DNA from: Caldilineaceae bacterium
GTDB taxonomy: Bacteria; Chloroflexota; Anaerolineae; Caldilineales; Caldilineaceae
Reading direction: 5' to 3'
NCBI GenBank assembly: GCA_015494005.1
Contig: WGCB01000559.1
Coordinates: 1-6,247 of the forward strand
Length of the DNA stretch: 6,247 bases
The notes under the pieces were generated by a model that made no database searches, had not been told where the DNA came from, and saw only the letters and a list, made by a program, of their open reading frames with translations. Each line of letters opens with the position of its first letter. Position 1 is the stretch's first letter. Positions 1 through 5,255 of the stretch are shown piece by piece. The translations under genes and the position numbers were made by a program.

Positions 1-1369
1 GGGCCAGACCGCCGATGATGAAGGTCCAGGCCGTGCGGGGCATGCGCTGGAGCAGGCCGCCCATGTTGCGCATGTCCTGGGGATCCGCTGGGTTGAGGGC
101 GCCGTCCGGCCGCTCGATGACCGCTGCGTGGTGTTCCCCGTGCTCATCGTGTCCGCCGTGCTCGTGGGCGTGGTGGAAGCCATGCTCCACCCCGTGAATC
201 ACACTGCCCGAGCCCAGGAAGAGCAGGGCCTTGAAGAAGGCATGGGTCAGCAGGTGGAAGAGGGCCGCCACGTAGGCCCCCACGCCGATGGCAGCCACCA
301 TGTAGCCCAGCTGGCTGATGGTGGAGTAGGCCAGCACCCGCTTGATGTCCCACTGGGCCACGGCGATGGTGGCGGCGAAGAGGGCCGTGAAGGCACCGAT
401 GAAGGCCACGAAGCCCAGCACTCCGGTGGAGACCTCGCCGGCAGTGAAGTAGAGGGGGAACATGCGCACCAGCAGGAAGACGCCGGCAGAGACCATGGTG
501 GCCGCGTGGATCAGGGCGCTGACCGGAGTGGGGCCTTCCATGGCGTCGGGCAACCAGACGTGCAGCGGGAACTGGGAGCTCTTGCCCACGGTGCCGAAGA
601 AGATCAGGAAGGCGATGAGGCTGATCCAGGGGATGGTCCCCACGTTGGGCAGCGTGACCAGGGAGCTGGCCAGGTGCTCCAGATTGCCCTGGGTGAAGAG
701 GTCCGCGAAGCGCAGGCTGCTGGGCTCGCTCTTCACGTAGAGGAGCATCATGCCGATGAGCATGATGGTGTCACCGATGCGAGTGGTGATGAAGGCCTTG
801 AACGCCGCCTTCTTGGCCGAATCTTTCTCGAACCAGAAGCCGATGAGCAGGTAGCTACAGAGTCCCATGATCTCCCAGAAGATGAAGAAGGAGACCAGGT
901 TATCCGCCACCACCAGACCCAGCATACCCGTGGCAAAGAGGCTGATGTAGGCGAAGAAACGGCTGTAGCGAGGATCCTTGCCCTCTTTGTAGGCCTCGGG
1001 GTACTCTTTCGGGTCCAGGTGGCCGGGGAAGGTCATGTAGCCGCTGGAGTAGATGAAGATCATCAGCAGCAGGAAGGGGACCATGAAGAGCATCAGGGCA
1101 TTGGCCGGATCCACCGCGTAGCCGATGCCCAGCTCCGTCGCTCCTGTGGGGATGGTGAAGAGCACCTTTTCTACCGGGTGTTCGCCGAACTCGGGGGTGA
1201 AATAGGCAGCGAAGGCGATGGCCCACCCGATCACCCAGCTGATGGCCGCCGCGCCGATGGCGGTGCGGGCGCTCAGCTTCTTGTTGGGATTGAGGTAGAG
1301 AATGATGGCGGCGAAGGCCAGGAAAGGCGGGATGGGTACAAGCCAGGCTAGATTGAAAATGCCATCCAT
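1..1369 (-). CDS. nuoL: NADH-quinone oxidoreductase subunit L (antiporter-like, N-terminal 456 codons, partial)
   Basis: NuoL is the distal proton-pumping subunit of the complex I membrane arm. Translation from the ATG at 1369 ([10 protein letters not shown]...) is open to the window edge, so the C-terminal helices, including the long lateral helix, are missing. The antiporter-family core is unmistakable: [19 protein letters not shown] with the conserved helix-5 Glu at residue 166, TTRIGD with R197 and D200, [20 protein letters not shown] with K263, HAATMVSAG with H288, [17 protein letters not shown], and [13 protein letters not shown] with H376 and K380. These correspond by alignment from memory to E. 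coli E144, R175/D178, K229, H254 and K342. Two loops are longer than in E. coli: residues about 113-136, and a very His-rich stretch at 392-414 (10 His in 23). A GAGG sequence about 8 bases upstream supports the start. It follows the TPR-like gene after a 97-base gap with no terminator, so it is probably in the same transcript; nuoM and nuoN would be expected beyond the left edge (inference). Confidence 0.97.
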   Translation of the reverse strand, partial: MDGIFNLAWLVPIPPFLAFAAIILYLNPNKKLSARTAIGAAAISWVIGWAIAFAAYFTPEFGEHPVEKVLFTIPTGATELGIGYAVDPANALMLFMVPFLLLMIFIYSSGYMTFPGHLDPKEYPEAYKEGKDPRYSRFFAYISLFATGMLGLVVADNLVSFFIFWEIMGLCSYLLIGFWFEKDSAKKAAFKAFITTRIGDTIMLIGMMLLYVKSEPSSLRFADLFTQGNLEHLASSLVTLPNVGTIPWISLIAFLIFFGTVGKSSQFPLHVWLPDAMEGPTPVSALIHAATMVSAGVFLLVRMFPLYFTAGEVSTGVLGFVAFIGAFTALFAATIAVAQWDIKRVLAYSTISQLGYMVAAIGVGAYVAALFHLLTHAFFKALLFLGSGSVIHGVEHGFHHAHEHGGHDEHGEHHAAVIERPDGALNPADPQDMRNMGGLLQRMPRTAWTFIIGGLA

Positions 1370-1466
1370 GGACCAACCTCGTTGTGTGTGGCAGTTGTGT
1401 TTGGCAAATGAGTAACCGGGTGTGCCGCCAGATGCGTGACGGCAGAGCGATGGGAGAAAACCCTCG

Positions 1467-1835
1467 TCAGTGCTCCGGGTCCAAGCGGCGACGGAAGCTG
1501 TAGAGCAGATTGGCCGCCCCAAAGCCCACCGCCAGACCGATCAACGCCGCGCCCAGCATCCAGAAATCATTGGGCAGACCGGCGGCGGAGGCCAACATCA
1601 CGAAGACGATAGCGCCCAGCAGGGAGATCATCAGCATGTTGCGCTGCTCGGCTTTGCGCTTCTTCACCACCTGCAGGAGCTCCGCGGCGTCCTTGTACTC
1701 CGGCGCGTATTTGACGATCTCCTTCAAGGCGTGGGCGGCTCCCGTGTAGTTGCCCGCCGCCATCTTTTCCTGGGCCAGCTGGTAGAGAAACTCGCACTGC
1801 TCTTCCAGAGACCCCTGCAACAGTTGTTTGGCCAT
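1467..1835 (-). CDS. Unrecognised small protein: TPR-like helical hairpin followed by two membrane segments
   Basis: A 122-residue protein that I do not recognise as a complex I subunit. Residues about 12-50 read like one tetratricopeptide unit: a helix ([16 protein letters not shown]), then [15 protein letters not shown] with A33, A36 and P45 at TPR-like spacings, then a third charged helix to about residue 65 ([16 protein letters not shown]). Two hydrophobic segments follow, about 67-87 and 92-114, separated by a short PND turn, and the protein ends with RRRLDPEH. Positive charge before the first and after the second segment predicts both ends, including the TPR part, on the cytoplasmic side. 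It lies 32 bases after nuoK and 97 before nuoL, same strand, so it is almost surely co-transcribed with them. The GAGG near the ATG sits unusually close (2 bases), so translation may be modest or partly coupled to nuoK. It could be an accessory subunit or assembly factor of this complex; that is inference from position only. Confidence 0.85.
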   Translation of the reverse strand: MAKQLLQGSLEEQCEFLYQLAQEKMAAGNYTGAAHALKEIVKYAPEYKDAAELLQVVKKRKAEQRNMLMISLLGAIVFVMLASAAGLPNDFWMLGAALIGLAVGFGAANLLYSFRRRLDPEH

Positions 1836-1867
1836 GACCTCGGCTCAGGAACGCTCCAGCCACCAGA

Positions 1868-2179
1868 TCAGCCGGCCAGCAGATCCAGCTCCTCCACGTT
1901 GACGGTCTTGCGCTTGCGATAGACGGCGATGATCAGGGCCAGACCCACCGCGGCCTCCGCAGCAGCCACCGCGATGATGAAGAGGGCGAAGACCTGCCCG
2001 GCCAGATCCGTCACCGCGCCGCTGTAACGCCAGAAGGCCACCAGATTGATGTTGGCTGCGTTGAGCATGAGCTCAATGCCCATGAGCACGGCGATGGCGT
2101 TGCGCCGGGCCAGGGCGCCGAAGAGCCCACAGGTGAAGAGGAACGCGGCCAGGATGAGATACCAGCTCAACGGAACCAT
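1868..2179 (-). CDS. nuoK: NADH-quinone oxidoreductase subunit K
   Basis: NuoK is the small three-helix, MrpC-like membrane subunit that carries part of the proton path between the quinone-site subunits and the antiporter-like subunits. The 103-residue product has the usual length (E. coli 100) and three hydrophobic helices at about 4-23, 29-50 and 60-86. Both essential buried glutamates are present: E36 in [12 protein letters not shown] and E75 in [19 protein letters not shown], equivalent to E. coli E36 and E72. The start is supported by an AAAGGG Shine-Dalgarno sequence 7 bases upstream of the ATG at 2179. It sits 73 bases after nuoJ, with a small GC-rich hairpin between them (2219-2241), and 32 bases before the TPR-like gene. 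Nothing is unusual in the protein. Confidence 0.97.
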   Translation of the reverse strand: MVPLSWYLILAAFLFTCGLFGALARRNAIAVLMGIELMLNAANINLVAFWRYSGAVTDLAGQVFALFIIAVAAAEAAVGLALIIAVYRKRKTVNVEELDLLAG

Positions 2180-2218
2180 AGGAATGCCCTTTGCTGAAAG
2201 ATGATTTCCCTTGCTCGT

Positions 2219-2241
2219 GACGCCCCTAGCGGGGGGTCGTC
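2219..2241 (-). repeat. Intercistronic GC-rich hairpin between nuoJ and nuoK
   Basis: GACG plus CCCC (2219-2226) can pair with GGGG (2231-2234) and CGTC (2238-2241), leaving a TAGC loop and a three-base bulge. It lies 12 bases past the nuoJ stop in transcript direction and is not followed by a U-run, so it is not an intrinsic terminator. A role as an mRNA-stabilising or translation-adjusting stem between co-transcribed genes is inference. Confidence 0.35.
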
Positions 2242-2252
2242 AGCGCCTGTCT

Positions 2253-2771
2253 CTAGCGATCCCGGGCCAGCATGACCGCACCGATGAGGGCGACCATGAG
2301 CAACAGGCCCACCGCCTCGAAGGCCACCACGTAGGTGGTGACGAACTTGTCCCCCAGACCGGCGATCAGGCTCTCGTCCACCGGGATGGCCTGGGCCTGC
2401 TCCGGCCAGGGCACCTTCTTCAGGAAGGCCAGCAGGGCCACGAAGAAGACCAGGGCCCCGAGCGCGCCTCGGCCGCTCACGTGGTTCATGGGCGACGTGC
2501 GCCCCCGCATCATGCCCCGGGTCAACATGATGGCGAAGACGATCAAGGTGGCGATAGCGCCGATGTAGACCAGCACCTGCCCCACGGCCAGGAACTCCGC
2601 CTCCAGCAGGACGAAGATGGCGGCCACACCGAAGAGGGCCCCCACCAGGAAGAGCGCGCTGTGGAAGAGGTTCCGGCTGATCACCACCATGAGGCCGCAG
2701 GCCGCGGTGAAGAGGGCCATGACCAGGAAAATGACTTGGGTTACGGTTGGAATTGGAATTTCGATCGGCAT
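2253..2771 (-). CDS. nuoJ: NADH-quinone oxidoreductase subunit J
   Basis: NuoJ is the five-helix membrane subunit (ND6 type) whose third helix, containing a pi-bulge, is thought to couple quinone chemistry to proton pumping. The 172-residue product shows the family core: RNLFHSALFLVGALFGVAAI, then EAEFLAVGQVLVYIGAIATL ending the third helix, with Y69 in the conserved VYIGA motif. Hydrophobic segments lie at about 12-31, 38-56, 61-83, 103-118 and 147-169. I chose the ATG at 2771 (MPIEIPIPTVTQ...) because an AGGG lies 5 bases upstream and the family begins just before the first helix. A GTG at 2849 would add 26 soluble, low-quality residues. The gene follows nuoH after 135 bases, where most bacteria have nuoI; no 4Fe-4S motif is found there. 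It precedes nuoK by 73 bases. Confidence 0.96.
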   Translation of the reverse strand: MPIEIPIPTVTQVIFLVMALFTAACGLMVVISRNLFHSALFLVGALFGVAAIFVLLEAEFLAVGQVLVYIGAIATLIVFAIMLTRGMMRGRTSPMNHVSGRGALGALVFFVALLAFLKKVPWPEQAQAIPVDESLIAGLGDKFVTTYVVAFEAVGLLLMVALIGAVMLARDR

Positions 2772-2906
2772 GGCAACCCTGCTTGGCGAAAGTTCTGGGT
2801 TTGAATGGTACGAGAGAAACGAAACACGAGAAACCGACGGGCAAGCCACCGAAGGCCGGAGCTCAACCCACAGGGGCGATCCGGCGCCGGCGAGACGTCG
2901 GCAATC
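2772..2906. other. nuoH-nuoJ spacer lacking nuoI
   Basis: This 135-base gap holds the nuoJ ribosome site and otherwise no recognisable gene. It contains a perfect 10-bp palindrome CCGGCGCCGG (2881-2890) and a short run of imperfect GAGAAAC-like repeats (about 2812-2834). In the usual bacterial order nuoI stands between nuoH and nuoJ; no cysteine-rich remnant of it is readable here on the minus strand, so this is a clean absence and not an obvious decayed gene. Confidence 0.6.
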
Positions 2907-4139
2907 TCAATCCGCGCCTTCCGGGGCTGGCTGCATGGTACCCACCAGGGTGCGAGGGGAGAAGGAACGCTTGGTGCGGATCTTCTCCTGCTCGAAGTAG
3001 CGCTTCAAGACCACGCCCACCACGCCGATCAGGGCGATGTTGCCCAGGAAGACGAGCAGGTACTGGATGCCCAGGGCCACCGGCAGCTTCTGGACGATGG
3101 CCTGGTACATGAGCAGAATGACCATGCCCGGCACCAGCACCTTCCAGGCGAAGTACATGAGCTGATCGATGCGCACCCGGGGGAAGGTGCCCCGGATCCA
3201 CTGTTGGACCAGGTAGATGCCGTAGGCCTTGGCCATGAAATAGACCAGCCCCAGGATGGGGATCTGGTCCACCAGTGGGCCCTGCCAGCCGCCCAGGAAG
3301 AGGGTGGCCAGGATGGCGCCCAGGATCCAGCTGTTCACGAACTGGGCCAGGAAGAACATAGCGAACTTCATGCCCGAGTACTCGATGTGGAAGCCGGCGA
3401 TGAGCTCCGACTCCGCCTCCAGCAGATCAAAGGGAGTCAGCTCTGCCTCGGCCAGAGAGCTGATGAAGAAGATGAGCATGGAAGCCGGCATGAGGATGCC
3501 CAGCCAACCCAGGCCCAGGTTGAAGCCGAAGATGCGCAGAGCCTGGAACTCGGCGATGGCCTGCATGCGCATGGTGCCTGTGAGGAACACCACCGTGAGG
3601 ATGGACAGGACCATGGGGATCTCGTAGCTGAGGAGCTGGGCCACCACCCGGAAGCCAGCCAGGAGGGCATATTTGTTGTGGCTGCCCCAGCCGGCCATCA
3701 ACGCAGCCATGATGCCGATGGAGCCCAGGGCCACGATGTAGAGGGCGCCCACGTTCAGGTCCACGCCGATGAGACCGGGCGCAAAGGGGATCACCGCCAG
3801 CACCATCAGGGTGCCTGCCACCGAAAGAATGGGCGCCAGGTTGTAGGCTGCCGGATCCGCGTAGGCCGGGCTGATCTGCTCCTTCGAGAGCAGCTTCAAG
3901 GCATCGGCCACCGTCTGGACCAGGCCGTAGGGGCCGACTCGGTTGGGGCCGATCCGGTCCTGGATGCGGCTGACGACCTTGCGGGTGATCCAGATGAGCA
4001 GGAGCGCCGAGAGCATGGCGTAGGTGATCAGGATCCCCGCGCCCACCACGTAGGCGATGAAGAGGGCCCACCCTTCCGGGAGCCCCAGGCCTGTCAGCCA
4101 GCCAGTGACCACATCACCCCAATATGGAACTGTCTGCAT
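2907..4139 (-). CDS. nuoH: NADH-quinone oxidoreductase subunit H (quinone-site membrane subunit)
   Basis: NuoH (ND1 type) forms the quinone chamber with NuoB and NuoD and anchors the peripheral arm to the membrane. The 410-residue product carries both family signatures: [18 protein letters not shown] followed by [12 protein letters not shown] (residues about 58-87), and the acidic loop [20 protein letters not shown] (235-254), which lines the quinone entry path. Other conserved stretches are [15 protein letters not shown] (150-164), SYEIPM (171-176) and [13 protein letters not shown] (316-328). A strong GGGAGGG Shine-Dalgarno sequence 7 bases before the ATG at 4139 fixes the start. The protein is longer than E. 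coli NuoH (325) and Thermus Nqo8 (about 365); the excess is mostly C-terminal, comprising an additional hydrophobic segment (about 358-378) and a basic tail ([15 protein letters not shown]...). It lies 147 bases downstream of nuoA1 and 135 upstream of nuoJ. Confidence 0.98.
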   Translation of the reverse strand: MQTVPYWGDVVTGWLTGLGLPEGWALFIAYVVGAGILITYAMLSALLLIWITRKVVSRIQDRIGPNRVGPYGLVQTVADALKLLSKEQISPAYADPAAYNLAPILSVAGTLMVLAVIPFAPGLIGVDLNVGALYIVALGSIGIMAALMAGWGSHNKYALLAGFRVVAQLLSYEIPMVLSILTVVFLTGTMRMQAIAEFQALRIFGFNLGLGWLGILMPASMLIFFISSLAEAELTPFDLLEAESELIAGFHIEYSGMKFAMFFLAQFVNSWILGAILATLFLGGWQGPLVDQIPILGLVYFMAKAYGIYLVQQWIRGTFPRVRIDQLMYFAWKVLVPGMVILLMYQAIVQKLPVALGIQYLLVFLGNIALIGVVGVVLKRYFEQEKIRTKRSFSPRTLVGTMQPAPEGAD

Positions 4140-4146
4140 TCGTCTA

Positions 4147-4162
4147 CCCTCCCGAATTCGGG
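4147..4162 (-). promoter_or_regulatory. nuoH Shine-Dalgarno overlapping a perfect 12-bp palindrome
   Basis: The nuoH ribosome site GGGAGGG is the complement of 4147-4153. Its first three bases are also the right arm (in transcript direction) of the perfect palindrome CCCGAATTCGGG at 4151-4162. As RNA this could form only a short CCCG/CGGG stem with an AATT loop, partly hiding the ribosome site; as DNA it could be a protein site or chance. Confidence 0.4.
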
Positions 4163-4182
4163 TGTCACATCCAATCTACAAC

Positions 4183-4228
4183 GGCCTGTCCAACCACGTC
4201 CATCCCCGAGCAACCAGGGGAACAGGCC
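4183..4228 (-). repeat. Nested inverted repeats in the nuoA1-nuoH spacer
   Basis: GGCCTGT (4183-4189) pairs with ACAGGCC (4222-4228), and inside it CCCC (4204-4207) pairs with GGGG (4217-4220). No U-run follows in either direction, so it is not a canonical terminator. It may fold in the message between nuoA1 and nuoH; function unknown. Confidence 0.35.
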
Positions 4229-4263
4229 ATTCGGCTCGCCGGGCTCGAACGCCCTTCTATCCC

Positions 4264-4281
4264 GGAAAAATCAACTTTTCC
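4264..4281 (-). repeat. Small hairpin directly after the nuoA1 stop codon
   Basis: A 6-bp inverted repeat GGAAAA/TTTTCC with a six-base loop begins five bases after the nuoA1 stop in transcript direction. The stem is A/U-rich and lacks the GC core of a strong terminator, so at most it would be a weak pause or processing site between nuoA1 and nuoH. Confidence 0.3.
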
Positions 4282-4286
4282 TGCGC

Positions 4287-4643
4287 CTACTGCCACTCCA
4301 GAGCATCCTTGCGCCAGGCATAGATGAGGCCCGCCAGGAGCATGAGGATGAAGAGGATGGTCTCCATCGTGGCAAAGAAGGCCAGCTTGTCATAGGCCAC
4401 GGCGATGGGGAAGAGGAAAAGCGCCTCCACATCGAAGAGCACGAAGACCAGGCCGATCAGGTAGTACTGGGCTCGGAACTGCACCCAGGCGTCCCCGACG
4501 GTCTTCATACCGCTCTCGTATACGTCTGTCTTGACAGGGTCCGGCTTGTGGGGGCTGAGGAAGTAGTTGGCCAGGATGGCCAGAATGGGCACGGACAGCG
4601 CCACACCGACCATAATCAGCACAAAGGCATACTGGGTTAGCAT
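4287..4643 (-). CDS. nuoA: NADH-quinone oxidoreductase subunit A, copy 1 (membrane-arm cluster)
   Basis: NuoA (ND3 type) is a three-helix membrane subunit at the joint between peripheral and membrane arms; its first loop senses the state of the quinone site. The 118-residue product has helices at about 5-26, 60-82 and 90-110 and the full family core: DVYESGMKTVGDAW, then QYYLIGLVFVLFDVEALFLF with the conserved pair D71 and E73, and a C-terminal RKDALEW. The loop has YESG, as in E. coli, instead of the mitochondrial Cys. I chose the ATG at 4643 because AAGGAG (4652-4657) lies 8 bases upstream; a GTG at 4652 would directly abut that site. It aligns without gaps to copy 2 over 117 residues, with about 45 identities by hand count. 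It is the first gene of the minus-strand unit, 226 bases downstream of a candidate promoter start. Confidence 0.97.
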   Translation of the reverse strand: MLTQYAFVLIMVGVALSVPILAILANYFLSPHKPDPVKTDVYESGMKTVGDAWVQFRAQYYLIGLVFVLFDVEALFLFPIAVAYDKLAFFATMETILFILMLLAGLIYAWRKDALEWQ

Positions 4644-4685
4644 TTCGCCCACTCCTTAGTTGCCCGGTTCATGTCACCCGGTATC

Positions 4686-4701
4686 GACTGTTTCGACAGT
4701 C
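4686..4701. repeat. 6-bp inverted repeat with TTCG loop in the nuoA1 leader
   Basis: GACTGT (4686-4691), TTCG, ACAGTC (4696-4701) is a perfect inverted repeat. Flanking GTATC (4681-4685) and GATAC (4714-4718) can also pair around it. On the transcribed (minus) strand the loop reads CGAA, so the stable UUCG tetraloop would form only in plus-strand RNA. It lies about 45 bases before the nuoA1 start. Confidence 0.45.
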
Positions 4702-4733
4702 TTGATGCTGTCTGATACTGTGCTTGATGCTGT
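4701..4733. repeat. Perfect 11-bp direct repeat, 22-bp period
   Basis: CTTGATGCTGT occurs at 4701-4711 and again at 4723-4733, exactly 22 bases apart, about two turns of the DNA helix, so both copies would face the same side. ACTGT/GCTGT words fill the surroundings. It lies in the nuoA1 leader downstream of the candidate leftward promoter. It may be an operator pair or a small slipped duplication. Confidence 0.55.
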
Positions 4734-4781
4734 ACTGTCAGCTATTGTCGGCTCGGAGGCCTGGAGGGCACCGTTCGCTCC

Positions 4782-4809
4782 ATCGGACCATGCGTTCACC
4801 TGGTCCGAT
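4782..4809. repeat. Perfect 9-bp inverted repeat, 10-base spacer
   Basis: ATCGGACCA (4782-4790) and TGGTCCGAT (4801-4809) are exact reverse complements around a 10-base spacer. No T-run follows on either strand, so it is not a simple terminator. It lies 60-87 bases downstream of the predicted leftward transcription start and could be an RNA hairpin in the nuoA1 leader or a binding site for a dimeric regulator. Confidence 0.6.
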
Positions 4810-4875
4810 CCCAGGTTTCCTCGGGGATGGGAACCAGTGCCGTACGTTTGTGTGGAAAGGAACAAACTGCGCAGC

Positions 4876-4884
4876 ATTATAGCA
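4876..4884 (-). promoter_or_regulatory. Candidate extended -10 promoter for nuoA1-nuoH-nuoJ-nuoK-nuoL
   Basis: On the minus strand this reads TGCTATAAT, a perfect TATAAT preceded by the TGn extended -10 motif, in an AT-rich context. The -35 position 17 bases upstream reads TTTCCT, a poor match, as is common for extended -10 promoters. Transcription would begin near 4869, giving a leader of about 225 bases before nuoA1. Confidence 0.6.
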
Positions 4885-5005
4885 TAGCAGAATTTAAAAG
4901 GAAAAAGTTTGCAAGGTCCGAATGTCCAATCGAATGGCCGCAATTTTCAAGAAATTTTGCCATCCTTCCTGTTAAGCTCCAAATTTCACAAACCCTATAT
5001 CTGCT

Positions 5006-5035
5006 TTGACAACTCCCCCTCTTCCATGCTACACT
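5006..5035 (+). promoter_or_regulatory. Candidate sigma-70-type promoter for nuoA2-nuoB
   Basis: A perfect -35 TTGACA (5006-5011) is followed after 18 bases by TACACT (5030-5035), matching 4 of 6 bases of TATAAT. Transcription would begin near 5042, giving a leader of about 214 bases that contains an intrinsic terminator before nuoA2. Confidence 0.55.
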
Positions 5036-5041
5036 TCCCCC

Positions 5042-5184
5042 CGCTAGTGACAAAGTGCACGAACCAAATTGCACTGAAATCAGCGAGTCATATTCCGGAT
5101 CCTCACCTGCTTCTTGGAAGCCACGAATGAACTCCCTGGATGCCATGGCGGCCCACCCAGCAGACCAGCAGGGTGGGCTTTTTT
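5042..5184 (+). ncRNA. Candidate structured leader RNA ending at an intrinsic terminator (attenuator or small RNA)
   Basis: Between the predicted rightward transcription start and the terminator there is no convincing gene, but there are several stems: AGTGCA/TGCACT (5054-5059 with 5070-5075, ten-base loop), enclosed by CGCT (5042-5045) and AGCG (5082-5085); and GCTTC-TTG-GAAGC (5109-5121). The arrangement of promoter, folded leader, terminator and gene is typical of transcription attenuation, but I recognise no known riboswitch or T-box motif. A 19-codon frame, ATG at 5127 to TGA at 5184-5186, runs through the terminator; I see no support for its translation. A free small RNA of about 140 bases is the alternative. 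Confidence 0.4.
5151..5184 (+). terminator. Intrinsic terminator in the nuoA2 leader
   Basis: GCCCACCC (5151-5158) pairs perfectly with GGGTGGGC (5171-5178) around a 12-base loop, and six T follow immediately (5179-5184). This is a textbook Rho-independent terminator on the plus strand; it has no A-run on the other side, so it does not work leftward. It lies 71 bases before nuoA2 with no plus-strand gene upstream in the window, so it would stop transcripts meant for nuoA2 unless read through or regulated. Confidence 0.85.
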
Positions 5185-5255
5185 GAAACGCATTGGCCTG
5201 CTCGTCCACGCGCCACCCGGCATCCCAGACCAGTCGATTGGGGATAGTTGAAACC

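Larger units (their letters stand above)
4644..5255. promoter_or_regulatory. Divergent nuo control region
   Basis: This 612-base stretch separates the two nuo units and contains no convincing protein gene. Going left to right it holds the nuoA1 ribosome site, a hairpin plus 11-bp direct repeats (4686-4733), a perfect 9-bp inverted repeat (4782-4809), a leftward promoter candidate (4876-4884), an AT-rich core (lines 4861-4980 are about 38-42% GC by hand count, against clearly GC-rich genes), a rightward promoter candidate (5006-5035), a structured leader and an intrinsic terminator (5151-5184), then the nuoA2 start region. The two candidate promoters point away from each other about 125 bases apart, which would let one regulator act on both. 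Confidence 0.8.

Noticed and set aside
128..1351. Plus-strand 407-codon open frame antisense to nuoL
   Set aside because: The same shadow effect: low-complexity H/E/G/D-rich product, no ribosome site, and the minus strand is an unmistakable NuoL.
2211..2804. Plus-strand open frame antisense to nuoJ
   Set aside because: A shadow of NuoJ with composition like the other antisense frames.
2772..2849. Longer NuoJ from GTG at 2849
   Set aside because: It adds 26 soluble residues not found in the family, while the ATG at 2771 has a ribosome site.
2805..4640. Plus-strand 611-codon open frame antisense to nuoH and nuoA1
   Set aside because: It mirrors GC-rich membrane-protein genes. Its product is an implausible mix of H, Q, E, D and G with no domain, and the opposite strand carries clear NuoH and NuoA motifs with ribosome sites.
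4644..4652. GTG start for nuoA1 at 4652
   Set aside because: It would directly abut the AAGGAG site; the ATG at 4643 has proper spacing and aligns with copy 2.
4674..4943. Minus-strand 89-codon open frame upstream of nuoA1
   Set aside because: Its C-terminal Thr/Ser/Val/Asp repeats are just the translated direct-repeat region; no family motif is present, and it overlaps the candidate promoter.
5042..5184. T-box or known riboswitch in the nuoA2 leader
   Set aside because: The GGGTGGGC is the terminator's own 3' arm and is not followed by the T-box ACCGCG motif; no specifier or known aptamer motif could be read.
5127..5186. 19-codon leader peptide MNSLDAMAAHPADQQGGLF overlapping the terminator
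   Set aside because: It has no run of a single amino acid as in classical attenuators. Its end coincides with the terminator stem, and a frame this short is expected by chance.
5193..5255. Longer NuoA2 from TTG at 5193
   Set aside because: The extra residues are not family-like, and the ATG at 5256 aligns exactly with the start of copy 1.
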